Positions 54,035-64,000 of a stretch of DNA of 64,000 nt are shown here, piece by piece; position 1 is the first letter of the stretch; each line of letters begins with the position of its first letter. The DNA is from Ochotona curzoniae. Taxonomy: Eukaryota; Chordata; Mammalia; Lagomorpha; Ochotonidae. Made by a program: the position numbers and the translations under genes. The DNA is taken from NCBI RefSeq assembly GCF_017591425.1, contig NW_024467121.1, positions 24,068,707 to 24,132,706 on the forward strand. Reading direction: 5' to 3'. The notes beneath the pieces were generated by a model. It saw only the letters and a program-made list of their open reading frames with translations, did not search any database and was not told the DNA's origin.

Positions 54035-55045
54035 AAGGGCTTTTGCTCCTTTGCAGGGAAGACATAAGTAATATTCATTGTCCCTCTGTCTCTTCCTTTG
54101 ATCCTGGTCATTGCACTTTTTGGTAGCAAAATGGCAGGTTTCTCAGCTGTGTCACCCACTGGTTTAAAGGTCAATTTTCCTGATTGCATTTGGTACCTGT
54201 TTCTTTGTTTGCATTCACTTGTGCTGCTTCCTATATGAATTTCAGTCCCAGACCCTTGTGCTGGGCTTCTACCACAGTCTGCACAGTCCCAGCTCCTAGC
54301 TTACCACTTTCTACCCTTCGTGATCCTGTGCTGTGGCTGCACCATTGTCTGCACAGCCTTTCTCCCACTCCCAGTTTGAGCAGGAGGGAGATGTCAGTTG
54401 TCCTAAACCATTGTGCTGTCAGCAGTACTGGTCTTGCTGAAACCTGCTGGCTGTTAGATGTGAAGGCCACCCAGATCTATTTTGGGTGGAACCTGTAGGA
54501 TGCCAAATCAGTATTGATTTCCCTGTGGGACCAGTGCAATGCCTCAAACTGGAAATAAATTCAGTCCTGGCTTAGAGCATGCTTAGTTCACTGTTGTCTC
54601 TCCAGCCCTGACAGCCTTTTCCTCAGTACACAAAAAGGCACCCAATGTGGCACTGGGGGTCTGAGCTGTGAAATCCACCCTGTTCCTGTACCCACCTGCT
54701 TGGCCTCTGCTACTCTGTCTCTGCTTGTGGTCAGATCAAACAAATCAGGATGGGCAGTTCTATGTCTGGGCTCAACTTCTGAGCTCCCGAGGAACTCCCC
54801 TTCCCACCTGGACGCTGGTGCAGCTCTGATTGCTGACCGTCATTGGGGTATCTGGTCACTGCAACACTGCTCTGATGTCTGCTGCTTCCTCATGTCCACA
54901 GGGCTCCATCTCCATCGCTCTGTCATCGGCTTGTCCTCTCCTGTTTCCCTGATTCACACCCTCTCTGCTTCCCCCTGGCAAATGATTTTCTGTCTGTTTA
55001 AATGTGTTCTTACCTTATTCTGCCATTTTCTTTCTCCCAGAACAT
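54035..55045 (-). mobile_element. L1 5'UTR with 5' end, antisense
   Basis: It parallels the 13756-14882 L1: GGGCTTTTGCTCCTTTGCAG, CAGCTGTGTCACCCAC, ACCCAGATCTATTTTGGGTG and CAGATCAAACAAATCAGGAT. It ends at TGCCATTTTCTTTCTCCCAG, the reverse of the GGAGAAAG...ATGGCAGA start usual for L1. It is more diverged from the 14-kb copy than the 29.8-kb block is. Confidence 0.75.
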
Positions 55046-55142
55046 AATTATAAATGGAATGTGTCTGTGTACAGCCTGATTCTGACTGAATCAAAGGAGT
55101 AGATCACAGAAAGTAACCCCAGAAGAAGAAACAAGTGGGAAC

Positions 55143-55445
55143 TTTTTTTTTAAAAGATTTATTTATTTATTACTGGAAAGTCCGAGTCACAGAGAGAAGG
55201 AGAGGACGTGTGAAAGATCTTCAATCGGTTGGTTCACTCCCCAAGTGACCAGAGCTGAGCAGATCCCAAGAACATTCCATGCAGGTACAATGTTCCAAGA
55301 CTTTGGGATATCCTCTACTGCTTCCCCAAACAACAAGCAGGGACCTGGATAGGAAGTGGAGCAGCTGCGTCATGAACCAGTGCCCATATGGGATCCTGGT
55401 GCATGCAAAACGAGGATTTAGCCCGTAGACTGTCACGCTGGGCCT
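55143..55445 (-). mobile_element. C-SINE, antisense
   Basis: AAAGATTTATTTATTTATTA, GGTTCACTCCCCAAGTGACC, GTGCCCATATGGGATCCTGG and the head end CTGTCACGCTGGGCC are present. GTGGGAAC at 55135-55142 and 55446-55453 is the target duplication core. Confidence 0.92.
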
Positions 55446-55654
55446 GTGGGAACATTTTTGTGGTTCAAATTATCTCATACCTAAAAAATGGGCTGTACCA
55501 TGGTTAAAGATGCGTGTTTATTACACACTTCAATTTATGTACTGCCTCATAATTTAGAAAGTGCTTTGACAAGATATAGTGTGTTTGAGAACAAGGCTTA
55601 TAGTAGCAATTTCTAAACCATGCAGCTATAGTGTTCCAAACTGGCCAGAAACAT

Positions 55655-56300
55655 GGAATGAGGGTCTGGTGTTTGGTGCAGCAGCTGAGACATAGCTTGA
55701 ACTGCCTACAGCCCACATCCGGGAACCTTAGTCCACTGGAGTCTTAGCTCTGCTTCCAGCTTCAGTTTCTACTTGCCTCCCAGGTGATGGCTTAAGTGCT
55801 TTGGTCCCCACCATCCATGTGGGATACCTAGGTTGACTTCTGAGCTCCTGGCTTCATCCTGATCCAGGTCCAACCTTTTATTTATTTTTTTAAAGATTTA
55901 TTTTTATTATGTTTTTATTGGAAAGGTGGATATACAGAGAGGAGAGACAGAGAGGAAGATCTTCCATCCGATGATTCACTCCCCAAGTGAGCGCAATGGC
56001 CGATGCTATGCTGGTCCGAAGCCAGGAGCCTCTTCTCGGTCTCCCACACAGGTGCAGGGTCCCAAGGCTTTGGGACGTCCTCTACTGCTTTCCCAGGCTG
56101 GAAGTAGTGAGGTGCGTGGGCAGTGGAGCAGCTAGGTCATGAACTGGCACCGATCTGGGATTCTAGCACTTGGAAGTGAGGATTTAGCCACCTAGTCATT
56201 GTGACAGGCTCCAGGTCCAACTATTGCAGGCTGTTGGTGAGTGAAACCAGAAGAAAGGGACTCTCTTTGTGTTTAATTTTCTTTGTGTTTCAAGTAAATT
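55655..56300 (+). mobile_element. Old C-SINE, sense, split by a younger SINE
   Basis: The first part runs 55655-55874 (GGTGCAGCAGCTGAGACATA, CAGCCCACATCCGGGAACC, GTGATGGCTTAAGTGCTTTG, CCATGTGGGATACCTAGG). It continues at 56222-56300 (GCTGTTGGTGAGTGAAACCA, GACTCTCTTTGTG). The duplication TCCAGGTCCAAC at 55863-55874 and 56210-56221 is exact. Confidence 0.8.
55875..56209 (-). mobile_element. Mosaic C-SINE, antisense
   Basis: From the reversed tail to about 56099 it is of the young type (GATCTTCCATCCGATGATTC, GAGCGCAATGGCCGATG, GTCCGAAGCCAGGAGCC). From about 56100 to the head it is of an older type (GGAGCAGCTAGGTCATGAAC, TTCTAGCACTTGGAAGTGAG, CACCTAGTCATTGTGACAGG). The exact 12-bp target duplication shows that it inserted as one unit. 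Confidence 0.85.
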
Positions 56301-58519
56301 ATTTATACATGTGCAGATACACATATACATACATATGTGTGCATATATATGATATATAAATCATTTTTTAAGGAATTGTGGAATCACAGCCTCCCACTTT
56401 GTCCTCCAGAAGCACACTCCTAAGCCTACTAACTGCGCTAGGTTTATGGTGCACATTATCATCTGAGACTCCCTGAACTGGAGCATGGTTTTTTAGGAAG
56501 CCTCCAGATGCTCTTAACAAGGAACCCACACTTAGAGCTTACTTGTCTGCATCGTCTTGCTCCCCCAAATCCAAATGTTTGAAATATGCCCTATTCCTCT
56601 TCATCCATAAAGGTTTTTATTCCCCCTCACTTCTCTCCCTTGTAGAAAACACTGATGTCATATCTCTGCTCACACAAATGGACCAGTTTTGGTTGAGTAG
56701 CTCAGAGTATGTGAGAGCAGGGCTCTGTGGCTAGTTACGTTTCTCCAAGTCACAGCTTCTTGTTCTAGCTAAGGATATACTTTTAGCTAGAATAATGCAC
56801 ATGGGAATTAGCTTCTTGACCAAATAGCCGACACTGAAAATTTCCCTTACTTAGGATGCTTTATAATCTAGTGCTTGTATTTACCAAGTAAATTTTATTG
56901 GTTAAAAGAGTTAGGAATTAGTAATAGGATCTGTGAGGTTTAAACCCACTCTAAATCCCCAAAGATCCTTCTCTTTAATACAGCGAATGTTTTTCATTAT
57001 TTCCCTCTTGATGGAGTTGGGGGAAGAGTGCACTGGCATATGCCTTAAGGTTGGACTAAATAGAAAGAAAAAGAAACAACTAGAGGATGTCCTTTGCTTT
57101 GCATTTTTTTATTCCCTTTGTTTCACATCAACCCTGAACTAGATTCTTTATAACCTAATATGTCACACACTGTATTAGCAAATCATTAATTAATGGAACT
57201 TAGTCAACGCCTCATTGCTAATTATTCTTTTACTTAAAAGAAGAGATCCATTATTTTCTCATCACTCTTGAGAGTGCATGTCAAAGAACACCCTATTTAA
57301 CTAATTTTCTGCTGTTTGCCAGAACTGATTTGCTAAAATGATGAAACTAATGATATGTTTGGGTTGATGACTTGCTGCCCATAGGAGATAGTACTTGCCT
57401 GATAATGAGGAAATGGAAATTCATTCTCTAGGCTATCACTATACCTAATTAATGTCACGTTACTTAGTGAGCTGCGCTTTAGCAAAGAGATGTTGAATGA
57501 AATTGGTAGATAAACGCAAAATCAATGTTAGCTGCTAGAACCACTCTGTTTTATTTTCACTTGTATGACTGGTTTGCCAACTTTGGATACATGTCTTTAT
57601 GTTTGCGTGCGTGTGTGTGTGTGTGTGTGTGTGTGAAGTGTTTCTTAGTACAGTTAGTAAATGTCTGCCTAGTTTCTCTTTTGTCTTGTTGCCATTTAAT
57701 TCCCACCCTACTGCCAGTCTAAGTAAATAAGCAATTAAGCAAGAAAACAGTTATTTGTCATCATCATCCTGAATACTGGGTTCCTCATTGTCTTTGACAG
57801 AGGACAGGATAAAAGATTTGTGTTTTTCAAGTAAAGACTTAAATGGTCTGTAGTCCTAGCTCAGGGCAGAAGGATATAAGAGTTCAAAATATTGTTATAA
57901 ATTGAGCTATGATTTGTTTAAGATGCACCTTCTTCCACACTTGTTTATATAGATGTCTGTCAAAAGTCAAGTCTGTGAATAGATGACTTAATAAGTGGGG
58001 TCAGAGATATGAACTTTTGTAATTAGTAATACATTCTTATTGTAACGATCACAAAATGATCTTATTCTATTTAACCTAAGAAAGTGTAATAATTCAAGAA
58101 TTCATCAATACTTGTGTGATGTGTGGACTATATTATGAAAATTATAGCTTTAGAATTCTGACTCATCTTTTACTGGGTTATTCCTCCCCAATTTTAAGAG
58201 TTTGAAAAGAAGATTTGTAAGGTAAAAAGTAAATTGGCACCTCCAAATCTTGTTGTCTTATCATGGAAGAAACCTTTGAGTCCTCTGAATCAGCAGTGGT
58301 TCATAGGCATCCCATGGAAACACAGGTCAATGTTGGATAAATAGCCTTTGGCCTGCATGATGGGCACTCACATTTTAAAGACAAGACCACTTCATGGTAC
58401 TCTGATGCCTTGGAGTGAAATAACTGCAGGAATATCCACCAGCTGCCATGTGAGTCTACCATTCTTCTCTCATAACAATACTTGACACTAAAAATTTGGT
58501 TGTTCTTAAAGACACGTTT
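56301..58519. other. Unique non-coding DNA with AT and GT repeats
   Basis: An AT/CATA-rich run lies at 56305-56360 and a (GT)n run at 57605-57635. No gene or interspersed repeat is recognised in the remaining 2 kb. Confidence 0.45.
57605..57635. repeat. (GT)n microsatellite
   Basis: A GC/GT start grades into an uninterrupted GT run of about 13 units. Confidence 0.93.
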
Positions 58520-58861
58520 CTTTCTTTTTTTTTTTTTAAAGATTTGTTAATGTTTATCGGAAAGGCAGATATGCAGAGAGGAGGAGAGACAGAGAGGAAG
58601 ATCTCCCATCCGATGATTCACTCCCCAGGCAGCCACAATGCCTGAAGCTGAGCCAGTTCTGAAGCCAGGAGCCAGGAGCTTCTTCCAGGTCTCTCACACA
58701 GGTGCAGGGTCCCAAGATTTTGGGCCATCCTTGACTGCTTTCCCAGGCCACAGGCAGGGAGCTGGATGTGAAGCAGGGCTGCTAGGATTAGAACTGGTGC
58801 CCATATGGGATGCAGGCACGTTCAAGTTGAGGTCTTTAGTGTTACATTATCACACTGGCCC
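58520..58861 (-). mobile_element. C-SINE, antisense, full length
   Basis: A T-run then AAAGATTTGTTAATGTTTAT, CCATCCGATGATTCACTCCC, AGCCAGGAGCCAGGAGCTTC, GGATTAGAACTGGTGCCCAT and ATCACACTGGCCC are present. AAGACAC at 58509-58515 and 58864-58870 is the target duplication core. Confidence 0.92.
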
Positions 58862-59004
58862 TGAAGACACTTCCTTTAGAGAAGGCCCCAGTAAAAGCTC
58901 CAAAGTCTGGTCAAGTGGCAGTGAAGGGCAAGAATTGACTGAGGTACATTTTAGGGCAACATTTCCAATATGAGTTGCTTAAAACTTCTGTTATCAAGGA
59001 CCAC

Positions 59005-59056
59005 TGCCCCTTGGGAAGAGCAAGTCTTACAAGTTCCTCCAGCGATCCTGATGCAC
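59005..59056 (+). mobile_element. Possible MER5A (hAT MITE) fragment
   Basis: ACAAGTTCCTCCAGCGATCC and TGATGCAC match the right end of MER5A, an ancient non-autonomous hAT element. It is short and stops at the old SINE. Confidence 0.4.
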
Positions 59057-59059
59057 TTC

Positions 59060-59352
59060 TTTTGTTTTAATATTTCCAATGCATTTGAGAGGCAGGCACA
59101 CTAAGTGTGTGTTGGGGAGTGCTTTGATCTGCTAGTTTACTTCCCAAATGCTCACCAGAGCTGACCTAGTCCATACTGAAGCCAGGAGCTGGCAACTCAG
59201 TCCAAGTCTTCCATCTATGGAGAAGGATCCCAATTGTTTGAACCATCACACTGCCTCCTGGGTCTACATTGACAAGGAGCTGAGATCAGAAACCAGAGAT
59301 GAGTGTTGAACCCAGATACTCCAGTGTGGGACATCTTAACTGACATCTTCAT
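59060..59352 (-). mobile_element. Old C-SINE, antisense
   Basis: TTTGAGAGGCAGGCACAC, TTTACTTCCCAAATGCTCAC, TGAAGCCAGGAGCTGGCAAC, GAACCCAGATACTCCAGTG and ACATCTTAACTGACATCTTC are present. Confidence 0.75.
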
Positions 59353-60984
59353 TATAAGGATAAATGTACATTCTTATATCACATGTGAAGAAATGAAAAT
59401 AAAGACAACAGAGTAGCAGTATCCGAATGGAAATGGCCACTGCACCAAGAATGCTTGCCACTTATGATGGTTAGCTATTCTCTGAGGGGGACTGATTTCT
59501 GGCCGCTGTCTCCTGGGCTTTCTATTACATTCTTTTTGGAGATTGCAGTAGGTACAGTGTTTGAGGATTAGCTATTTAGCAGCTCTACATGCTGAATCTC
59601 TTTGGTCCACCAAATTCCCATGTTGGTTTGGTGAGCCAAAGTACCAGTTGGACTGTCCTAGTGGGACCTGAGCAAGGATCCATTGTATCAAGCTGTCCTA
59701 TAGCCACAACAGTTTTGGTGTCATAAGCCCTGGCTTATCACTCAGGCTTGCCAGTAGGACAGAATCTTCTCTCTGCAGCTCTTTCTGGAGTCCACTATAA
59801 AATGAAAGTTTGACTATGTGAGACAAACTGCTTACTGGAGTTTTCACCTTGGCTAACTTCTAAAGTCACCTGGACTTCCGAGTGATATCTTTTGGTGACA
59901 ATATCTATGTGACTGCCTTTAGGAGTTACAAAGTGAGTGGTTCAACAGAGACATTCTCAGGAATTTGATTCTGTGTTTTGTTTATGTACATATTTAAAAC
60001 TCTGTCTTTAGCTGTTATTATGGGGCCGATCAGTGGGTGGATGTCTCTGCCTACTGTTCTGTCTAGGAGTCCAAGATGGCTTTGTGCAAGAGTCCCTTGG
60101 TTATTTATTTCTTCATTGTAGGCTGAGATAGTTAATTCAAAAGCTTGCTGGTGTCAAACTGAAAATTTCAACATGCATTTGTTTCTAAAATAGCACAAAC
60201 AAGCAGAGCTTAGCCATTTAGAATGTCATTCTTTACCTGTCCTTTACCTTATTCATCACCTGACTGTAAATTAACTAGAGCCTGGGGTTATAAGATCCCC
60301 ACTAGAGTAGACCTTAGGATTCTCTAAGCTAGAGATTTTCCAATGTGCTGTTAGCCAGCATCTAGTAAGTACCTCTGCCATCCCTTATATTTGGAAGTCT
60401 ACTTGACATTCTCCATGGATGGCAACAAGCCCTCCCCCCACCTCCGCCCGTCCATCACTTAAACCTTTAGCAAGGATTCTTATTGCTCGTGCATCAAGTA
60501 CAAGTCAGTTTGATTGGGTTCTTCACATAATGCTGCCTTTCAACAAGGACTTGCATTCCATAATGTCCACAATCTGGAAAGTTTCTTGGAAATACAGAAG
60601 ATAAAGGAAATGGGAAAAATTAACTTCTGCTATTAAATTCTAAGGTCCTGAGTTAACACACATCTCTTCTGCTTACATTTCAAGAGATGTGGTCACACTG
60701 AATTTCTTGAAAGGAGGAGGGCATGTGTAATCCTACTTTTGATCAGTTAGAAGACAGATGGAAATAATCAGTTCTGATTTCTACCATAATTTGCCATTCT
60801 AGACTTCAAATATCTGGTGTACTCTCACCCTTGGAGAATGTGTGCACATACTTCTCTAGGGAATCAACACCAGAGTCCTGTTAAGTCATGAGAATGACCC
60901 CCACAGTTAACTCAAGTCCAGAAACTTGTTACAGGCCACAGTGTCTACATGGAGGAATGCTATATGTGCACATGTGTACAGTGG
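59353..60984. other. Non-coding DNA, 1.6 kb, possible unrecognised repeat
   Basis: 59480-60080 is of even composition with CAAGGATCC, CCAGTTGGAC and TGGGACC motifs that feel repeat-like, but I could not match it to a family. No coding region is seen. Confidence 0.35.
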
Positions 60985-61390
60985 AAAGTGTTCTGGGTTG
61001 AACTGGCAATAGGATGTGTTGAAGCCATAACCTCTGGCAGTCATGCATTGATCTTAGTTTGGAAGAAAGTCTTTGCAGATGAAACCATACTGAATTAAAG
61101 TGAACCCTAGTCCAATCAGAACAATGAAGGGGAGGAATCCCCATGTGCCAGCAAAGCAGAGATTGAAGTAAGGCAGCTGCAAATCATGGAAGGTTCTAAA
61201 TCGCTGACAACTGCCAGTAGGAAGAAGAGGCAAAGTAAGGCCATGCAGGGATTGCTGTTCCTGATGAGCCACCCTTACCTGATGAGCTGCCTTTTCAGTT
61301 TTCTGGTGGCTGGAGCTGTAAGATAATACGCTTCTTTTGCTTTGTGCCACTGAATTTATACTACTGTTTTACAGAAGTGCAGGAAAGTAA
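60985..61390 (+). mobile_element. MaLR-like LTR, sense
   Basis: GGTTGAACTGGCAATAGGAT, AGTCTTTGCAGATGAAACCA, TAGTCCAATCAGAACAATGA, AGCAGAGATTGAAGTAAGGC and TAAGATAATACGCTTCTTTT occur in the order of an ancient MaLR LTR. Minus frames of 71 and 98 codons here are shadows. Confidence 0.6.
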
Positions 61391-61629
61391 CATGTGAATA
61401 ATCAACAGTTGTTTCTGCATCATATAAGAGATAATTATTCATGGACTAGAAATCTATGAGCTGAGAAGATAAGTTGTTACCTGGTCGCTTTCCCTAACAC
61501 ATACACACACCCATTGTTGTTCAAAGCTGGACTGTAGGTATGCAGGGTGAGTGTGCTATGTGTTGGAGAAAGAGGAATTGAAAGTGTGGGAGCCAAGGTG
61601 GTGCGTGGTGGCTCTTATTACTTCCAATA

Positions 61630-61960
61630 ATATCAACCTTCCTAATAGGTGCATGTTAGCATTGTCCTTCCATGGCTCTTTGAGGTTAAGTGTAGTCATG
61701 TGACTGGTTCTAGTAAATGCATTGGGGTGGAAGTGATGCTCTGTTAATCACTAATGCAAGATTTTGCAGCCATCATGCGCGTATTAGAGACAAAGCCCCC
61801 ATCTGGTTCCTGATGGACTATGATGAACAGTGACACCATATACATCCAGGCTGGACCAGCAGAGTGAGCAGGAAACCCTTGCTGTTTAAGTCAGTGAGGT
61901 CTGTGGTTAGCTGTCAGCATAGCAAAGCCTAGCTGACCCTGATAGAAGGAATACACTTAT
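61630..61960 (+). mobile_element. Second ancient LTR-like element, sense
   Basis: ATGTGACTGGTTCTAGTAAA, GTGGAAGTGATGCTC, CATCCAGGCTGGACCAGCAG, CTTGCTGTTTAAGTCAGTGA and AAGCCTAGCTGACCCTGA follow an ancient LTR-type consensus that I recall from mammals. The exact family is not resolved. Confidence 0.45.
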
Positions 61961-63254
61961 AGTCCAATGGTCTATCACTGTAAGTACTGTATTTTGTTAT
62001 AATAAAATAAACATTGGAGTTTAATTTTGATTTTCTAAGTCGTAGTAATATACAAACTCTTTATTCTTCAGGTAAAAGGTGTTTAGCCTTGCTGTGACTT
62101 CCCATCCAATTTTCTGTTTAATTCTTGGACTCAATCATTATCAGTATCACTTGCACTGATTCATACATTAATTCAGTGGCAACTATTTTAGGAATTTGAT
62201 TTTAAAGATAAAGAAGATATAGAAGCCAGAGTCTGACACTAAGTAATTCATAGTCTAAAAAGGCAGATAAGAACACTGCATGCATTATTTCAGAGAGAGG
62301 AGTGTTATATAAATCTTGTTACTGTTCTGTTCTCCTGGGGGATACGGGTCTACTCCAAGCTGCCTTTGGGGCACAATCCTTGTGCAAGAAGCCAAGTCAT
62401 CAAACAGTCCAAGTGGAGAGATTCTTAAGTGGAATAAAAGGGAGAGGTTTTAATATACAATTCATTAGTCCATGGAGATCCTATATCAGAAAAAAAAGAC
62501 AGCTATGAGAATCAAAGACTAAAATGTCTGAGTCTTGGAGGGGACAAAAGAGTGAGGTTCCGGTGAGGAGTGTCTGAGCTGAGGGCAGCTTAGCTGGTTC
62601 TATGGTCAGGGGAGATTGTTTTGGCACAGTAAGGCGTGCAGGAGAGTGGGACAGAAGAGCCTAGTGGAACTCCCATCTTCCCAAAGTGTCAAAAACGATG
62701 GGAGGAAATGGACCTTTTTATAGCTATTTGGACCGCACTAGAGATTCTCCAAAATGTGTACAGCGTTGGTCATAGGCAGATGTGGATAAAAATTGTCAAA
62801 AATTACTGTAGGCAGAGTAAAGGGACAAGAATTAAGTTTTGGAACTAACGTTCTTGGAGATGGTATGGAGTGTGGGTCTGGGGATTCAGGCAACTCCAAA
62901 GAACTTAGGGACAATTGCTTGGAGTTGATCTCAGAGAAAACACAAAGCCAAATGAAATCTCAAAGCAACAACATGGCATGATCTGAGAAGTTCTTGGAGA
63001 AGTTGTGCTTTTTGTAACTTACAGAGGACAAGCGGCCAAGTGGGAAGTTTGGTGGCAGGAGAACCAGACCGAAGGGTCCAGCAGTCACACAGGCAGGCGG
63101 TATTGAGGAGTTGAGCAAGATAGTGACAAGAGGAGGCAGAGATCAAATGCGTTTCCAGGTCTGAGTGTTTGATGTTGGCAGGATGCAGAGATTAAGGAAG
63201 ACAGATGAATTATGCAGATCATGACTTCAGAAGATGATGCTGAAAATCAGGGCT
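61961..63254. other. Non-coding DNA, 1.3 kb
   Basis: 62155-62310 (TTAAAGATAAAGAAGATATA, TTCATAGTCTAAAAAGGCAG) resembles an ancient mammalian interspersed repeat but is too weak to name. The remainder is unassigned, purine-rich on the plus strand from 62510 to 63150. Confidence 0.35.
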
Positions 63255-63400
63255 GGAAGTCACAGGCCTCCGATCCAACCCCAGAGCTGCTTTTGCCACT
63301 AGGAAAACCACTCCCTTGAGTGTATTTGTAAAATGAATGATCTCTCTGGAAAAATCTAAAGTTCTTTTCTATTTTGAAAGTTGTGTTATTCTAAGCATTT
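63255..63400 (+). mobile_element. MIR3-like element, sense
   Basis: GAGCTGCTTTTGCCACTAGG, GTATTTGTAAAATGAATGAT, CTCTCTGGAAAAATCTAAAG and TTGTGTTATTCTAA match the 3' half of MIR3-type elements. Confidence 0.6.
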
Positions 63401-63699
63401 TACCCTTCACAATATTTAATTCTAAATCCCACTGATACACGAGCCCCATGCTATTTTAATTTGAAGTAAATTTAAAAAAAACATTGCTTTTAAGACCCCA
63501 AGGGTCCATCATTTATTGAAAATATTATAAAGCAAATGTAGAGGTAGATGACTTGATGTTGGAACTTGACCTTGATAAAACAGTGCATCGTAAATTGTAT
63601 TCGCGGAATGCAAGGAGAGACCCAGAGATCAATCAGGAAATAAGCCCTGATCAAGATAGTTGAATATTAAAAGCAGGTTTTTCTTATTTCCTGTATTGG
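63401..63699. other. AT-rich spacer
   Basis: Nothing recognised. Confidence 0.4.
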
Positions 63700-64000
63700 T
63701 TAAAAGCTCATGGATTACAGAACTATTGAATTTTTTCCATTCTTCTATTTTTTACTTGTTCTTTGATACAGTGCAGTTGGCACTGGGATCCCTCTTCCTT
63801 CTCCTGCAAGTTCCATCCCTCATCCACTGTTCTCCCCTCTAGTCTCAAATGGGTGTTTTTTGTGAATTTTCCCAAGTCCATCATGCTGCCGCTGGAGTGT
63901 CTCCCAACCAGGTAGCAGACTGTCAGCTTTAATTCTTGCACAAAGTGTGTGATGAAACCCATTGATTTTTGGTCATTCACAACTTCCTTCTCATTAGGAA
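63700..64000 (-). mobile_element. Lagomorph L1 3'UTR, antisense, runs off window
   Basis: TTTGATACAGTGCAGTTGGC, then CACTGGGATCCCTCTTCC and a C/T-rich tract (63790-63840) mirror the L1 3'UTRs at 43237 and 52530. The element continues past the window end. The 85-codon minus frame (63980-63723) is untranslated LINE sequence. Confidence 0.6.

Overview
This is mammalian nuclear DNA with no credible protein-coding gene. It is AT-rich and packed with interspersed repeats, and every open frame is short. The longest frame (207 codons, 10422-11045) begins at a TTG codon, and many others are translated repeats. The most frequent repeat is a tRNA-headed SINE with a pol III A box (GTGGCGCAAGTGGTTAAG), a GATCTTCC block and a CCTTTCCAAT-AAAA tail. 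I recognise it as the lagomorph C-repeat (CSINE). The exact form of the young copies (GGACGGAAGATCTTCC, then CTCTCTGTATATCTG) points to pika (Ochotona) more than rabbit. That is inference from memory of the families; no search was run.

Layout. 1-9 kb: unique DNA, a SINE nested in a SINE (1.8-2.4 kb), a tentative L1 3'UTR block (2.9-3.9 kb), two ancient MaLR-type LTRs, and a head-to-head inverted SINE pair (7.4-8.2 kb). 9-15 kb: a young SINE with a 52-bp internal duplication, a hAT-Charlie fossil with a transposase remnant, a MIR split by two SINEs, and an antisense L1 carrying its 5' end, ORF1 and the start of ORF2, itself interrupted by a SINE holding a 7-bp minisatellite. 15-32 kb: mostly unique sequence with sparse old SINEs, MIR, L2 and LTR pieces, a 200-bp homopurine tract (25.2 kb), and a 264-bp L1 5'UTR block (29.8 kb) nearly identical to one at 14.0 kb. 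32-44 kb: old L1 3' ends, a MaLR LTR, a CA repeat, a long L2 copy and a younger L1 3'UTR. 44-59 kb: dense SINEs, a long sense-strand old L1 (48 kb), and a rearranged L1 (52.5-55.0 kb). 59-64 kb: mainly unique sequence with MaLR-like LTRs, a MIR3-like piece and an L1 3'UTR running off the window end.

Nothing here works together as a gene system. The window reads as an intergenic or deep-intronic transposon record. About ten of eleven independent L1 pieces and about 26 of 38 SINEs lie on the minus strand. This fits, but does not prove, a position inside an intron of a plus-strand gene. I found no exon, tRNA, rRNA, CRISPR array or CpG island. Boundaries of young SINEs with target-site duplications (TSDs) are accurate to a few bases; boundaries of old repeats are approximate. 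Element names come from memory of consensus sequences.
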